Shown piece after piece: positions 17,843-26,651 of a stretch of DNA of 64,000 bases. The notes under the pieces were generated by a model that ran no database searches, was not told the origin of the DNA, and saw nothing but the letters and a program-made list of their open reading frames with translations. Position 1 is the first letter of the stretch. Every line of letters begins with the position of its first letter. Origin of the DNA: Sellimonas caecigallum (GTDB lineage: Bacteria; Bacillota; Clostridia; Lachnospirales; Lachnospiraceae); contig NZ_CP173660.1 in NCBI RefSeq assembly GCF_045038405.1, forward strand, positions 620,001 through 684,000, written 5' to 3'. Both the position numbers and the translations under genes were made by a program.

Positions 17843-19057
17843 TTATAGACTCTTGATTCTCTCTACTGCTTTCGCTGTATTTTCGTATGTTCCAAACGCG
17901 GTAAGTCGGAAATATCCTTCTCCGCTTGGTCCGAATCCGGACCCCGGAGTGCCTACCACACCAGCGTTTTCCAGCAGGTAATCAAAGAAATCCCAGGACG
18001 TCATCGCATCCGGCGTTTTCATCCATACATAAGGAGAGTTGACTCCTCCATATACGGTATATCCGGCTGCTTTCAGGCCATCGTAGATCGTCTTTGCATT
18101 TCTCATATAATATGCGATCTGATCCTTGAGCTGTGCTTTCCCTTCTTCTGAGTAAACCGCAAGTCCCGCTTTCTGTACGATGTACGGCGCCCCGTTGTAT
18201 TTCGTACCGTGGCGTCTTGCCCACAGAGAGTGAAGCATCACGCCGTTGCATTTTAAATCTTTCGGGATGACGGTGGCTCCGAGACGTACCCCCGTAAACC
18301 CTGCATTTTTGGAGAAGCTTCTAAGCTCAATGGCGCAGGTCCTTGCCCCTTCACACTCGAAAATCGTGTGCGGTACATTTTCTTCGGAAATGTATGCTTC
18401 ATAAGCAGCATCGTAAATGATGACAGATCCGTTCTTATTGGCATAGTCCACCCAAACCTGGAGTTGATCTTTTGTGATGGCAGATCCGGTTGGATTGTTC
18501 GGGAAGCAGAGATAGATCAGATCCGGTACTTCTTTTGGAAGTTCCGGCACAAAATCGTTTTCTGCTGTACAAGGCATGTAGATCACATCACTCCACACTT
18601 CTTTTTCCGGATCATACGTACCTGTACGTCCAGCCATCACATTCGTATCCACATAGACCGGATAGACCGGATCGCAGACTGCGATCTTGTTATCCTGTGC
18701 AAAAATTTCCTGGATATTTCCGGAATCCCCTTTTGCACCGTCTGAGATGAAGATCTCTTCTGGTTTGATATCGCATCCTCTTGCTTCATAATCATTTTTT
18801 GCCATAGCACTTCTGAGGAATTCATATCCAAGATCCGGTGCATATCCATGGAACGTCTCCGCATGTGCCATCTCATCCACTGCACCGTGAAGCGCCTCGA
18901 TGATAGCCGGAGCAAGAGGCTGTGTCACATCTCCGATTCCAAGGCGGATGATCGATTTGTCCGGATTTGCTTCCGTATGTGCCGCCACCTTTTTAGCGAT
19001 ATTGGAAAACAGATAACTTCCCGGAAGTTTCAAATAATTTTCATTGATTTTAAACAT
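17843..19057 (-). CDS. dapL: LL-diaminopimelate aminotransferase
   Basis: PLP enzyme that makes LL-diaminopimelate directly from tetrahydrodipicolinate and glutamate, bypassing the succinyl/acetyl DapC-D-E route; 404 residues, the normal length. Fold-type I aminotransferase with RLGIGDVTQPLAPAIIEAL near the N-terminus, FPNNPTGSAI, and the PLP lysine in SFSKNAGFTGVRLG. The start has AAGGGG 8 nt upstream. It follows dapF, which makes meso-DAP from the product, and both feed lysine and peptidoglycan synthesis. A likely promoter overlaps the end of dapF, so dapL may also be expressed alone. Confidence 0.97.
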   Translation of the reverse strand: MFKINENYLKLPGSYLFSNIAKKVAAHTEANPDKSIIRLGIGDVTQPLAPAIIEALHGAVDEMAHAETFHGYAPDLGYEFLRSAMAKNDYEARGCDIKPEEIFISDGAKGDSGNIQEIFAQDNKIAVCDPVYPVYVDTNVMAGRTGTYDPEKEVWSDVIYMPCTAENDFVPELPKEVPDLIYLCFPNNPTGSAITKDQLQVWVDYANKNGSVIIYDAAYEAYISEENVPHTIFECEGARTCAIELRSFSKNAGFTGVRLGATVIPKDLKCNGVMLHSLWARRHGTKYNGAPYIVQKAGLAVYSEEGKAQLKDQIAYYMRNAKTIYDGLKAAGYTVYGGVNSPYVWMKTPDAMTSWDFFDYLLENAGVVGTPGSGFGPSGEGYFRLTAFGTYENTAKAVERIKSL

Positions 19058-19111
19058 CTCTATGACCCCTTCTCTTTATTTCTTTAATGTGTTAAATTCC
19101 ATACTGCGGTA

Positions 19112-19140
19112 ATGATAACACATTTTCCGAAACACGTAAA
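19112..19140 (-). promoter_or_regulatory. Predicted internal promoter of dapL
   Basis: Minus-strand TTTACG (19135-19140), 17 nt, TATCAT (19112-19117), located just after the dapF stop. Confidence 0.45.
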
Positions 19141-19148
19141 GAGTCTTT

Positions 19149-19958
19149 TCAGTATTTGTCGGTATAGTCCCCTTTACAGATGATGCGGCTTGTTCCTTCC
19201 AGATACATAAGTCCGCTTCCTGTTTTCCATTCTGTACTGAGGATTCCTCCGGGCATTTCAATCTTCATTCTTCTTTTCCCACGCCCGGTCACTGCCGCCG
19301 CGGCCGCAGCCGCACAAGCTCCCGTCCCACAGGACAGCGTCTCGCCGCTCCCCCGCTCCCAAACACGCATCTTCATGCCGTATTCAGATGTCATCCTTAC
19401 AAGTTCTGCATTGATTCCGCCCCGAAAAGCCGAATATTCCGAAATCTCTCTTGCATATTCCATCTTCCATTGCCGGAAACTTCCGGCATCCGGCGGAAGG
19501 AAAATGACTGCATGAGGATTTCCCATAGACACGAGAACCACCTCCGTCTTTCTCCCGCGGATCGATACAGCAAAGTGTTTCTCCCGTATATCCGGCACGC
19601 CCATACAGACTCTGACCCGGAAGTTCTTATCATCCGGATAGAGCCACAGCTTTTTTATCCCGCTGTCTGTCTCGATCTCCAACTCTTTTTTCTCCGTTTT
19701 TCCATTCTGATACACATATTGTCCAAGGCATCGGATCCCATTCCCGCACATCGTCCCCCTGGATCCGTCGGCATTATACATTTCCATCCGAAAGTCCGCC
19801 CGGTCTGACGGGCAGATGAGGATCAATCCGTCTGCCCCAACTCCATAGTGGCGGTCACTGATCCTTCTGGCAAGCGCGGAAGGATTTCGGATCTTTTCTT
19901 TCTCACTATCAACATAGATATAGTCATTTCCGCATCCTTGCATCTTTGTAAAATTCAT
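19149..19958 (-). CDS. dapF: Diaminopimelate epimerase
   Basis: Cofactor-independent epimerase converting LL- to meso-diaminopimelate; 269 residues. Both catalytic cysteines are in their usual motifs: GTMCGNGIRCLGQY (about residue 73) and ETLSCGTGACAAA (about residue 215). The N-terminus FTKMQGCGNDYIY is typical. The ribosome binding site is weak. It lies upstream of dapL on the same strand with a 91-nt gap that contains a possible promoter. Confidence 0.96.
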   Translation of the reverse strand: MNFTKMQGCGNDYIYVDSEKEKIRNPSALARRISDRHYGVGADGLILICPSDRADFRMEMYNADGSRGTMCGNGIRCLGQYVYQNGKTEKKELEIETDSGIKKLWLYPDDKNFRVRVCMGVPDIREKHFAVSIRGRKTEVVLVSMGNPHAVIFLPPDAGSFRQWKMEYAREISEYSAFRGGINAELVRMTSEYGMKMRVWERGSGETLSCGTGACAAAAAAAVTGRGKRRMKIEMPGGILSTEWKTGSGLMYLEGTSRIICKGDYTDKY

Positions 19959-20015
19959 AGGCCATCACTGTTCCATCCATTTTCTGCATTTTATGAGATC
20001 TTTTTTCTCTTTATG

Positions 20016-20807
20016 TCACTTTGCGAACAGCCTTTCGCACAGTCCTTGGATCTGTCTGCCTGTCACGTCGAGATGATACGGCTCGTTATAAAGAATCTTT
20101 GATAAGGGGACGAGCTGATAGCCTTCTTTTTGAAGTCCCTGTATCAGTTTGGGCAGTGCTTCAGGTGTATATTTTGCCTCGCTGTTCAGGCGTATGACGG
20201 CTCCGTTTTTGAGTTCCGGATCTTCCAGGACGGTCGCTGCTACCGCCTCCGCCCCGTAGTCTTTCCAGTCCATTGAGTCTACAGACCAGCAGACAGTCTG
20301 ATATCCAAGCTCCCTGGCAGTCCGGATCAGACTTTCTCCATATCGCCCGTACGGAGGGCGGAAAAGAGACATCTTTACCCCAATCTCTTCTTCTACTGTC
20401 CTGTGTGCCGATCGTATCTCCTCTTCCTGCTCTTTTTGCATCATCCGTGACATATTTTGATGGGTTTCCCCCAAATTTCCCAAGTCATGTCCTTCTTCCA
20501 CAATTCTCTTCATCGTATCCGGATAGAGCCTCGCCCACTCTCCTGTCACAAAAAAAGAAGCCTTCACCTGACAATCTTTCAGGATGTCCAGCACTTTCTT
20601 TGTCCCTTCTTCATCCCACGCAGCTTCAAATGTAAGAACCGCCTTCTTTTCCTCCGTCTCCACAGAACAGACCGGCATCTCCGTTCCATTTACACTGTTT
20701 CCCACACTCGTATATTCCATGGTATACCAGACAACGCCAGACAGCACGAGCACTGTCGTAAAACCAAAAAGAAGTATCTGCTTACCTTTTCCTCTCCTTT
20801 TCCCCAT
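20016..20807 (-). CDS. NodB-fold polysaccharide deacetylase-like protein with degraded active site
   Basis: 263 residues: short basic N-terminus, one signal/anchor helix (about 10-30), then a NodB-type carbohydrate esterase 4 domain resembling sporulation PdaB-like proteins. Motif 1 reads LTFEAAWDEEG, motif 2 GNLGETHQNM where family members normally have N-H at the third position, motif 3 RPPYGRYGES and WSVDSMDWK are kept, and the last motif reads VIRLNSEAKYTPEA where a histidine is normally expected before the final helix. So at least two expected metal or catalytic histidines appear replaced (Leu, Asn). I infer weak or no deacetylase activity. ATG 20807 is chosen because GGAGG lies 7 nt upstream; that site is buried in a hairpin. 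Confidence 0.8.
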   Translation of the reverse strand: MGKRRGKGKQILLFGFTTVLVLSGVVWYTMEYTSVGNSVNGTEMPVCSVETEEKKAVLTFEAAWDEEGTKKVLDILKDCQVKASFFVTGEWARLYPDTMKRIVEEGHDLGNLGETHQNMSRMMQKEQEEEIRSAHRTVEEEIGVKMSLFRPPYGRYGESLIRTARELGYQTVCWSVDSMDWKDYGAEAVAATVLEDPELKNGAVIRLNSEAKYTPEALPKLIQGLQKEGYQLVPLSKILYNEPYHLDVTGRQIQGLCERLFAK

Positions 20808-20856
20808 AAAAAAACCTCCGGACATCTATGGTTATTCCCATATATATGTCCGAAGG
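20808..20856 (-). terminator. Hairpin plus T-run over the start of the deacetylase-like gene
   Basis: On the minus strand CCTTCGGACATATATATGG (20856-20838) pairs with CCATAGATGTCCGGAGG (20831-20815), followed at once by seven T (20814-20808) and the ATG. This has the form of an intrinsic terminator for yeiH, yet its 3' arm is the ribosome binding site of the next gene and its T-run is the spacer. Confidence 0.65.
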
Positions 20857-20866
20857 TTTGTCTGTT

Positions 20867-21883
20867 TTACCAGATTCCAAGTACACGCTGCATCAGAAGG
20901 CTTACCGCTGTGATCCCCACCCAACAGCAAAATCCCATAAAGATTGGCTTCCCGCCCGTCTTTACAAGCTTTACGATATTCGTGTTAAATCCGATGGCCG
21001 CCATAGCCATGACAATGAAGAACTTGCTCAGTTCTTTGATGGGAGCAGTCACGGAAACCGGAAGTGAGAACACCGTTGTGATGACAGATGCCAGCACGAA
21101 AAACAGAATAAAAAACGGAAAAATTTTTCCGATTTTAAAGCTTCCTCCCGCTTCTTTCCCTTCCTTGCGCGCTTTTTGCATCTGCCAGACAGACAGAACA
21201 AGTGTGATTGGTATGATTGCCAATGTCCTTGTAAGCTTGACGATCGTGGCGGAATCCAGCGTGCTGCTTCCATGGATGCCATCCCAAGCTGCAGCTGCCG
21301 CCGTGACGGAAGAAGTATCATTTACCGCAGTCCCGGCAAAAAGCCCGAACCCTTCGTTTGACAGGCCGATGATCCCTCCAAGTGTCGGAAAGATCAGCGC
21401 CGCGATAACATTAAAAAGAAAAATGACGGAGATCGACTGAGCAATCTCTTCATCATCCGCATCGATGACCGGAGCTGTAGCTGCGATGGCAGATCCACCG
21501 CAGATACTGGAGCCCACGCCAACGAGAGTTGCCGTCTTGGACGGGATGTTCAGCACTTTGCAAAGAACAAATGCGATCAGAAGCGATGTGGAAATTGTTG
21601 CGACGATAACAGGAAGCGATTGCCTTCCTTTCGCAAGGATATCTGTCAAATTCATCCCGAATCCAAGCAAAATGACTGCATATTGAAGAATCTTTTTTGA
21701 TGTATATTTTATTCCCGGCTGCAAAGAATCATTTTTTTTCACGATCAGCGCAAGACACATACCGATGAGAATCGCAAACACCGGACCGCCGATCACTTCA
21801 AATTTCTTTCCAAGCCAGGCCGCCGGTATCGCGATGACGAGACAAAACAGCAGACCTTTGTAGTTTTCCTGTATTGATTTCAT
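20867..21883 (-). CDS. yeiH: YeiH/UPF0324 family membrane protein (putative sulfate/anion exporter)
   Basis: 338 residues with about ten membrane helices. It matches the YeiH family, with GGPVFAILIGMCLAL near the N-terminus and the conserved GVGSSICGGSAIAATAPVI segment (about 145-163) and AGTAVNDTSSVTAAA. Members are annotated as sulfate or sulfite exporters but direct evidence is limited. YeiH is classically divergent from a LysR regulator; here such a gene lies on the other side of an IS1182 insertion. Ribosome binding site AGAGGAAAG precedes the ATG. Confidence 0.9.
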   Translation of the reverse strand: MKSIQENYKGLLFCLVIAIPAAWLGKKFEVIGGPVFAILIGMCLALIVKKNDSLQPGIKYTSKKILQYAVILLGFGMNLTDILAKGRQSLPVIVATISTSLLIAFVLCKVLNIPSKTATLVGVGSSICGGSAIAATAPVIDADDEEIAQSISVIFLFNVIAALIFPTLGGIIGLSNEGFGLFAGTAVNDTSSVTAAAAAWDGIHGSSTLDSATIVKLTRTLAIIPITLVLSVWQMQKARKEGKEAGGSFKIGKIFPFFILFFVLASVITTVFSLPVSVTAPIKELSKFFIVMAMAAIGFNTNIVKLVKTGGKPIFMGFCCWVGITAVSLLMQRVLGIW

Positions 21884-21986
21884 TTTCTTTCCTCTTTCTT
21901 TCCCTATTTTTTCCTTTTTCGCTCGTTATCATACCAAATTATTATAATTAAATAAAATGATGTTGGGGCCAAAAGCCTGTCTATAG

Positions 21987-23755
21987 CACCTTGAAAAGTT
22001 CATATATTTTGTAGTAAACACAAGCTGAAACGCCTCACTTGCTGTATAATAGAGATATCCTAAAAAAAGAAGGTAATCTCTATGTCATTCAAAGAAAATT
22101 CTTACCAGCAAATATCATTTACAGATAGTTTTTCCGGCTTAACCGACAGGGAACAGAAAGCACTGGGAAAATCCTGGGCAAAAGTTTTTGCTGATGAAAT
22201 ATTCCCTGCCATTGATGAAAAGCGCTTTTCTGTCTTATACAGTAATAAGGCATCCAGACCGAATACCCCGGTAAACGTAATCGTTGGCGCGCTCATTATC
22301 AAAGAGCTTTTTGATTACTCGGATGATGAAATGGTTGAAAATCTTATGTTGGATTTTCGGCTCCAGTATGCCCTGCACACAACGAGTTTCGAAGAGCAGC
22401 CGCTGAGTGACAAGACGCTGAGCCGTTTCCGCAGGCGGTGCTATGATTACGAAACACTTCATAACAAGGATCTTTACCATGACTGCGTAAAAGACCTGAG
22501 CGCTTCCATTGCAAAACTAATGAGGATCAGCGGGAAGATCCGGCGTATGGATTCCATGATGATCGAATCCAACATCCGTAAACTCAGCCGGATGGAACTG
22601 ATATATACTTGTATTTCAAAGCTGGCAGTTTCTATGAATAAGGCAAATGCTTCTGCTCTGCCGGAGGATCTGAAGCACTACACAGATCCGAATGATTTCA
22701 ACAGAGTGATCTATCACCAGAGAAGTACGAATGCAGAGGAACGATTAAAGCAGCTTCTTGCGGATGCCGATAAACTTCTTACCTTATGTGAGTCTGAGTA
22801 TCAGGATTCAACAGAGTATGATCTGTTTGTCAGATGCCTGTCTGAACAGACGGTTGTTGAAAATGGAACCCGCAGGCTCCGCACAAAAGAAGACGGCGGT
22901 ATGAACTCATCCATGATGCAGAATCCTTCTGATCCGGAGGCTACATTCCGGAGCAAAGCCGGAAAAGAGCATCGGGGATATACAGCCAACCTTGAGGAAT
23001 CCGTAGGTAAGGATGGTTCCGTTGTAACGGATTATCAATATGACCAGAACAATCACAGTGACAGCCAGTTTCTCCAGGAACATCTTGAGCAGATGGAGAA
23101 ACAGGAAGAGCGGACAGTCATAATTACGGATGGCGCATACAGCGGGACAGAAAACACGCAGCTCGCATCGGAGAAGAATGTAGAACTGATCACCACAAGC
23201 CTGACGGGGAAATCCGCCCCGGACATCCTTGCTGATTTTGAATTCAACGAAGAAGGAACAAAAGTCCTCCGGTGTCCGGCAGGTTATGCGCCGAAAAGCT
23301 GCTCCTATATGAAGCAGAGCAGGCAGTGCGCCGTTTCCTTTCTGCATGAGCAGTGTGCCAACTGCCCGTACCAGGACCAATGCAAACCGAAGATCTTTAA
23401 GCGGGTTGCCAAAATAGTAACATCCAAAGCGGCACATGAACGTGCGAAGATCCAGCGGAAGGTGAGCAGTGAAGAATTTAAAAACTATGAAAGACTCCGT
23501 AATGGAGTAGAGACTGTACCGTCAAATATCCGCAGGAATTACCATCTGGAAAAGATGCCTCGTGGAAAACAACGTGGCAAGTTCTTTTTCGGTTCGAAGA
23601 TAGCAGCACTAAATTTCCGAAAGCTCTTCAACTATGTGAAGGGTCTGGGAAACTATGCCCAAAATCCAGTACTTGCATAAGCCAAGGGAGGAAATATCAG
23701 ACACATATGCCAGAAAGCCCAGCATAATACTACAAAATATGAATTTTTCAAGGTA
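21987..23755 (+). mobile_element. Complete IS1182-family insertion sequence
   Basis: About 1.77 kb, flanked by CTATAG on both sides (21981-21986 and 23756-23761), which reads as a 6-bp palindromic target duplication. Terminal inverted repeats of about 28-30 bp: left 21987-22016 begins CACCTTGAAAAGTTCATA, right 23728-23755 read inward begins TACCTTGAAAAATTCATA, both running to TTTTGTAGTA with a 2-bp length difference. One intact transposase lies inside. Because CTATAG is itself a palindrome, the exact ends could be shifted by up to 6 bp. Confidence 0.88.
22082..23680 (+). CDS. IS1182 family transposase
   Basis: Intact DDE transposase of 532 residues. The N-terminus carries the IS1182/DUF772 region (NVIVGALIIKELFDYSDDEM, LDFRLQYALHTTSF and PLSDKTLSRFRRR). 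The catalytic DDE core follows, with VIITDGAYSGTENTQ around the second acidic residue, then a cysteine-rich segment (CANCPYQDQCKPK, about 430-445) typical of the family, and the C-terminal GKFFFGSKIAALNFRKL. No frameshift or stop is seen, so the element may be active. A -10-like TATAAT sits at 22045-22050 inside the left end. Confidence 0.95.
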   Translation: MSFKENSYQQISFTDSFSGLTDREQKALGKSWAKVFADEIFPAIDEKRFSVLYSNKASRPNTPVNVIVGALIIKELFDYSDDEMVENLMLDFRLQYALHTTSFEEQPLSDKTLSRFRRRCYDYETLHNKDLYHDCVKDLSASIAKLMRISGKIRRMDSMMIESNIRKLSRMELIYTCISKLAVSMNKANASALPEDLKHYTDPNDFNRVIYHQRSTNAEERLKQLLADADKLLTLCESEYQDSTEYDLFVRCLSEQTVVENGTRRLRTKEDGGMNSSMMQNPSDPEATFRSKAGKEHRGYTANLEESVGKDGSVVTDYQYDQNNHSDSQFLQEHLEQMEKQEERTVIITDGAYSGTENTQLASEKNVELITTSLTGKSAPDILADFEFNEEGTKVLRCPAGYAPKSCSYMKQSRQCAVSFLHEQCANCPYQDQCKPKIFKRVAKIVTSKAAHERAKIQRKVSSEEFKNYERLRNGVETVPSNIRRNYHLEKMPRGKQRGKFFFGSKIAALNFRKLFNYVKGLGNYAQNPVLA

Positions 23756-23878
23756 CTATAGGTACAGAGCGCAACTAATATATAGTTTCGACCTTAACAT
23801 CATAAAATTATATATATTTATCTTTTCATAATAATAAGTTATAATTGCCATACAAAGAACCGAAAAAGGAGGAAGCAC

Positions 23879-24757
23879 ATGCTTGACTTTCGCATATATA
23901 CCTTTCTCGAAGTGTGCAAATACATGAACTTCACAAAAGCAGCGGAAAGTCTGCACATCACGCAACCTGCTGTCTCACAGCATATCCGCTATATTGAAGA
24001 ATACTACGGTACCCGGCTTTTTTCTTTCCAAGGGAAACGCCCTGTGCTGACAGAAACCGGGAACTATCTTTTCCATGCTTTTACGACTTTGAGCCACGAT
24101 CAGATCTATCTGAAGGAGACACTTGCCGCCATGGAAAAACAGCAGCCTTCTGTTGTCTTCGGAGTCACACTGACGATCGGGGAATTCGTCATGCCTCAAT
24201 TTTTGATTTCTTATCAAAAACGGCATCCCGACACGACTCTCACGATGATCACAGCCAACACTCATGAACTACTTTCCCGTATATCGGACGGCGAGATCGA
24301 CTTTGCCTTGGTGGAAGGTTATTTTGACAAGACACAGTACGACTACCTTACCTTCTCCTCCGAACCATATATCGCCGTCTCCGGAAGTCCTCTTCCGCAC
24401 GGCGAACGTCCTGCCACTGTCCGTGATCTTCTTGGTCAAAAACTCATTATCCGGGAAGCCGGATCAGGCACAAGGGAGATCCTGGAGAAGTATTTGACTG
24501 CCCGGAATCTTTCTTTCTCAGATTTTTCGGGCATCTCCGAGATCGGAAATATCCACGCGCTGAAGTCTCTTGTGACTGCCGGCCTTGGCATCACTTTTGT
24601 TTACCGGTGCGCAGTCGAGGAAGAACTGAAAAATGGGACACTTTTTGATATCACACCAGAGGACTTCTCTGTCACTCACGATTTCACTCTGATCTGGCAG
24701 AAGGGAAGCATGTTTTCTTCCCGATACCACACACTTTTTGAAGAATGGAAAAAATAA
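23879..24757 (+). CDS. LysR family transcriptional regulator (CysL/YeiE-like context)
   Basis: 292 residues: winged helix-turn-helix at about 1-60 (FTKAAESLHITQPAVSQHIRY) and a type 2 periplasmic-binding effector domain from about 90. Ribosome binding site AAAGGAGG is followed by ATG at 23879. It reads away from yeiH with only the IS1182 element between them, so it is the probable regulator of yeiH; in Enterobacteria YeiE is the neighbour of yeiH and CysL is the Firmicute counterpart in sulfur metabolism. The LysR-binding dyad must lie in the 5' flank that the insertion interrupted. Confidence 0.93.
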   Translation: MLDFRIYTFLEVCKYMNFTKAAESLHITQPAVSQHIRYIEEYYGTRLFSFQGKRPVLTETGNYLFHAFTTLSHDQIYLKETLAAMEKQQPSVVFGVTLTIGEFVMPQFLISYQKRHPDTTLTMITANTHELLSRISDGEIDFALVEGYFDKTQYDYLTFSSEPYIAVSGSPLPHGERPATVRDLLGQKLIIREAGSGTREILEKYLTARNLSFSDFSGISEIGNIHALKSLVTAGLGITFVYRCAVEEELKNGTLFDITPEDFSVTHDFTLIWQKGSMFSSRYHTLFEEWKK

Positions 24758-24761
24758 AAAA

Positions 24762-25325
24762 ATGAAAAATCTGTTTACTAAAATAAATATAAAAAGAGTT
24801 TTGAAAATCATGTTTGGAAATATCCTGATTACCGGTGCGTACGCTTTTATTACGGTGCCAAACAAGATCGTAAACGGAGGAGTCACGAGTTTTTCTATGG
24901 TTTTGGAAGAGTTCTCCTCCATTCCCATTACCTATTTTGTAGACTTTATTACCATCCTGCTCTTGATCTGCTGCTACATTTTTCTTGGGAAAACCTATTT
25001 TACCGGTACGATCCTGAGCTGTATTTGCTATCTTGTTTTCTTTTCCATCTTTCATGACACAGGTCTGTACCTTGTGATGAATCCGATCTTGTGCACGGTA
25101 ATTGCCGGTGTGCTTGTGGGGATCGGATATTATTTCTGCATCAGCGCCAAGTCCACTGCTGTCGGTTTTGATGTCATCGCACTGATCCTGAATAAAAAAA
25201 ATCCGAAAGTCAATATCGCACTTTGCATGTATACGATCAACGTGTGCGTATTGCTTTTCGGATTATTTGCATATAGAATGATATCAATCCTCATGGGGAT
25301 TGGATTTACTTCCCCCAGTCTCTGA
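24762..25325 (+). CDS. YitT/YczE-type membrane protein, shortened at the C-terminus
   Basis: About 187 residues from ATG 24762 (a TTG at 24738 overlapping the LysR gene is possible; neither has a clear ribosome binding site). It starts 4 nt after the LysR stop, so it may depend on coupling. Five membrane helices match the YitT_membrane family (ITGAYAFITVPNKIVNGGVT, GIGYYFCISAKSTAVGFDVI). The frame stops after VLLFGLFAYR plus 15 unrelated residues, where family members have a sixth helix and a DUF2179 domain. The last 42 bp overlap the 3' end of phoR on the other strand. The complete relative at 31566 serves as comparison. Confidence 0.75.
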   Translation: MKNLFTKINIKRVLKIMFGNILITGAYAFITVPNKIVNGGVTSFSMVLEEFSSIPITYFVDFITILLLICCYIFLGKTYFTGTILSCICYLVFFSIFHDTGLYLVMNPILCTVIAGVLVGIGYYFCISAKSTAVGFDVIALILNKKNPKVNIALCMYTINVCVLLFGLFAYRMISILMGIGFTSPSL

Positions 25326-26651
25326 CTTTAAATCATTTTTTGAAAAAAGCAGCGTAATCGTCGTTCCTTTTCCAACTTTACTTTCTGTCTTGATCCGGAT
25401 TTGATGCATAGCCGCCCCATGTTTGACGATGGACAATCCAAGACCTGTTCCTCCTGTTTCCTTGGAGTGGCTTTTGTCTACCCGGTAAAACCGTTCATAT
25501 ATCCGCTCGATCTCTTCTTGAGGAATCCCGATTCCAGTGTCTTTTACGATGACTTTAGGCCCTTCCAGTGTATTTCCGACCCATACTTTGACGCTTCCGC
25601 CATCTTTGTTGTACTTCACGGCATTTTCACAAATATTCCAGATCATCTCGTCCAGTACACGATACACTCCCTCATAATAGACCGGTTCGCCGTTGAGTTC
25701 CATAGACACATGGTGCCTCTCTGCCATACGTTCCAGCCTGGAAATCGTATCCTCGCAGATCGAATAAAGATCCACTCTTTCGTGTTCCAGCCCTACTCCG
25801 CCTTCATCCAGCTTGGACAATTTGATGATATCTTCCACAAGGACGATCAGCCGGCTTGCCTCTTTATAGATGCGTTCTGCAAATCCCGGCATGTCTTCCG
25901 CCTTCACAAGCCCGCTTTTCATGATCTCAGCATACCCGGATATGGAAGTGAGGGGCGTTTTCAATTCGTGAGAAACATTGGCTGAAAATTCCCTTCTCAT
26001 CCGCTCGTTCTTTTCCTTCTCTTTTCTCTGGCTTTCCATGCTGAGCAGCAGAGGTGTGAGCTCATCGTACACCTCGTTCTCAATCGGATGCTCCAGATCC
26101 AGCTCATTGATCGGCCTTACCAGACGAATGGCAAGCCATTTGGAAAGACGCCAGGCTACCACGATCAGCACTGCCGCAATCAGAGCCATGTACGGCAGGA
26201 TGTCAACCGCTGTACGGCTCACGCTGTCCATCGGCTTTGCCACGCGGAGCACCGTCCCGTCATCCAGGAGAAGCGCGTAGTAAAAAAGCTCTTCCCCCAC
26301 TGTATCCGACACCCTTGTATCTTGTCCATGCCCACTTTCCAGCGCCTCTTTTACTTCTTTTCGGTTTCTGTGGTTTTCATCCACCTTTTCATGTCCGTTG
26401 GAATCATAAAGCACCTCTCCGTTCGGAGCGATCTGAGTGACTCGCGTAGCCGTGTTAGCTGCATCCATTTCCTTTAAATAACCGCTTCCGGATATGTCGA
26501 TTGCTGTCTTTATGTACTTTGCTTCCTGCCTCGCATCGTTTTCCATGATCTGAAGGGTATGGTTATATATGATCACGATCAGAAACGCATAAGCTGCAAG
26601 TAAGGTAAGGGCAATCATAAAAATCATATTTCTCTGAATCTTTTTTCTCAT
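25284..26651 (-). CDS. phoR: Phosphate-sensing histidine kinase PhoR
   Basis: Membrane sensor kinase of 455 residues that phosphorylates PhoB under phosphate limitation. Two membrane helices (about 8-28 and 150-170) enclose an extracytoplasmic region. The H-box is FSANVSHELKTPLTSISGYA, the N-box MIWNICENAVKYNKDGG, and the G-boxes VKDTGIGIPQEEIERIYERF and GGTGLGLSIVKH. It overlaps phoB by 4 nt (ATGA). It is the last gene of a seven-gene pst-pho run, which fixes its role better than sequence alone. Confidence 0.93.
   Translation of the reverse strand: MRKKIQRNMIFMIALTLLAAYAFLIVIIYNHTLQIMENDARQEAKYIKTAIDISGSGYLKEMDAANTATRVTQIAPNGEVLYDSNGHEKVDENHRNRKEVKEALESGHGQDTRVSDTVGEELFYYALLLDDGTVLRVAKPMDSVSRTAVDILPYMALIAAVLIVVAWRLSKWLAIRLVRPINELDLEHPIENEVYDELTPLLLSMESQRKEKEKNERMRREFSANVSHELKTPLTSISGYAEIMKSGLVKAEDMPGFAERIYKEASRLIVLVEDIIKLSKLDEGGVGLEHERVDLYSICEDTISRLERMAERHHVSMELNGEPVYYEGVYRVLDEMIWNICENAVKYNKDGGSVKVWVGNTLEGPKVIVKDTGIGIPQEEIERIYERFYRVDKSHSKETGGTGLGLSIVKHGAAMHQIRIKTESKVGKGTTITLLFSKNDLKSETGGSKSNPHED

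Noticed and set aside
19058..19148. Lysine riboswitch ahead of dapL
   Set aside because: The 91-nt gap is too short for the L-box and lacks its conserved elements.
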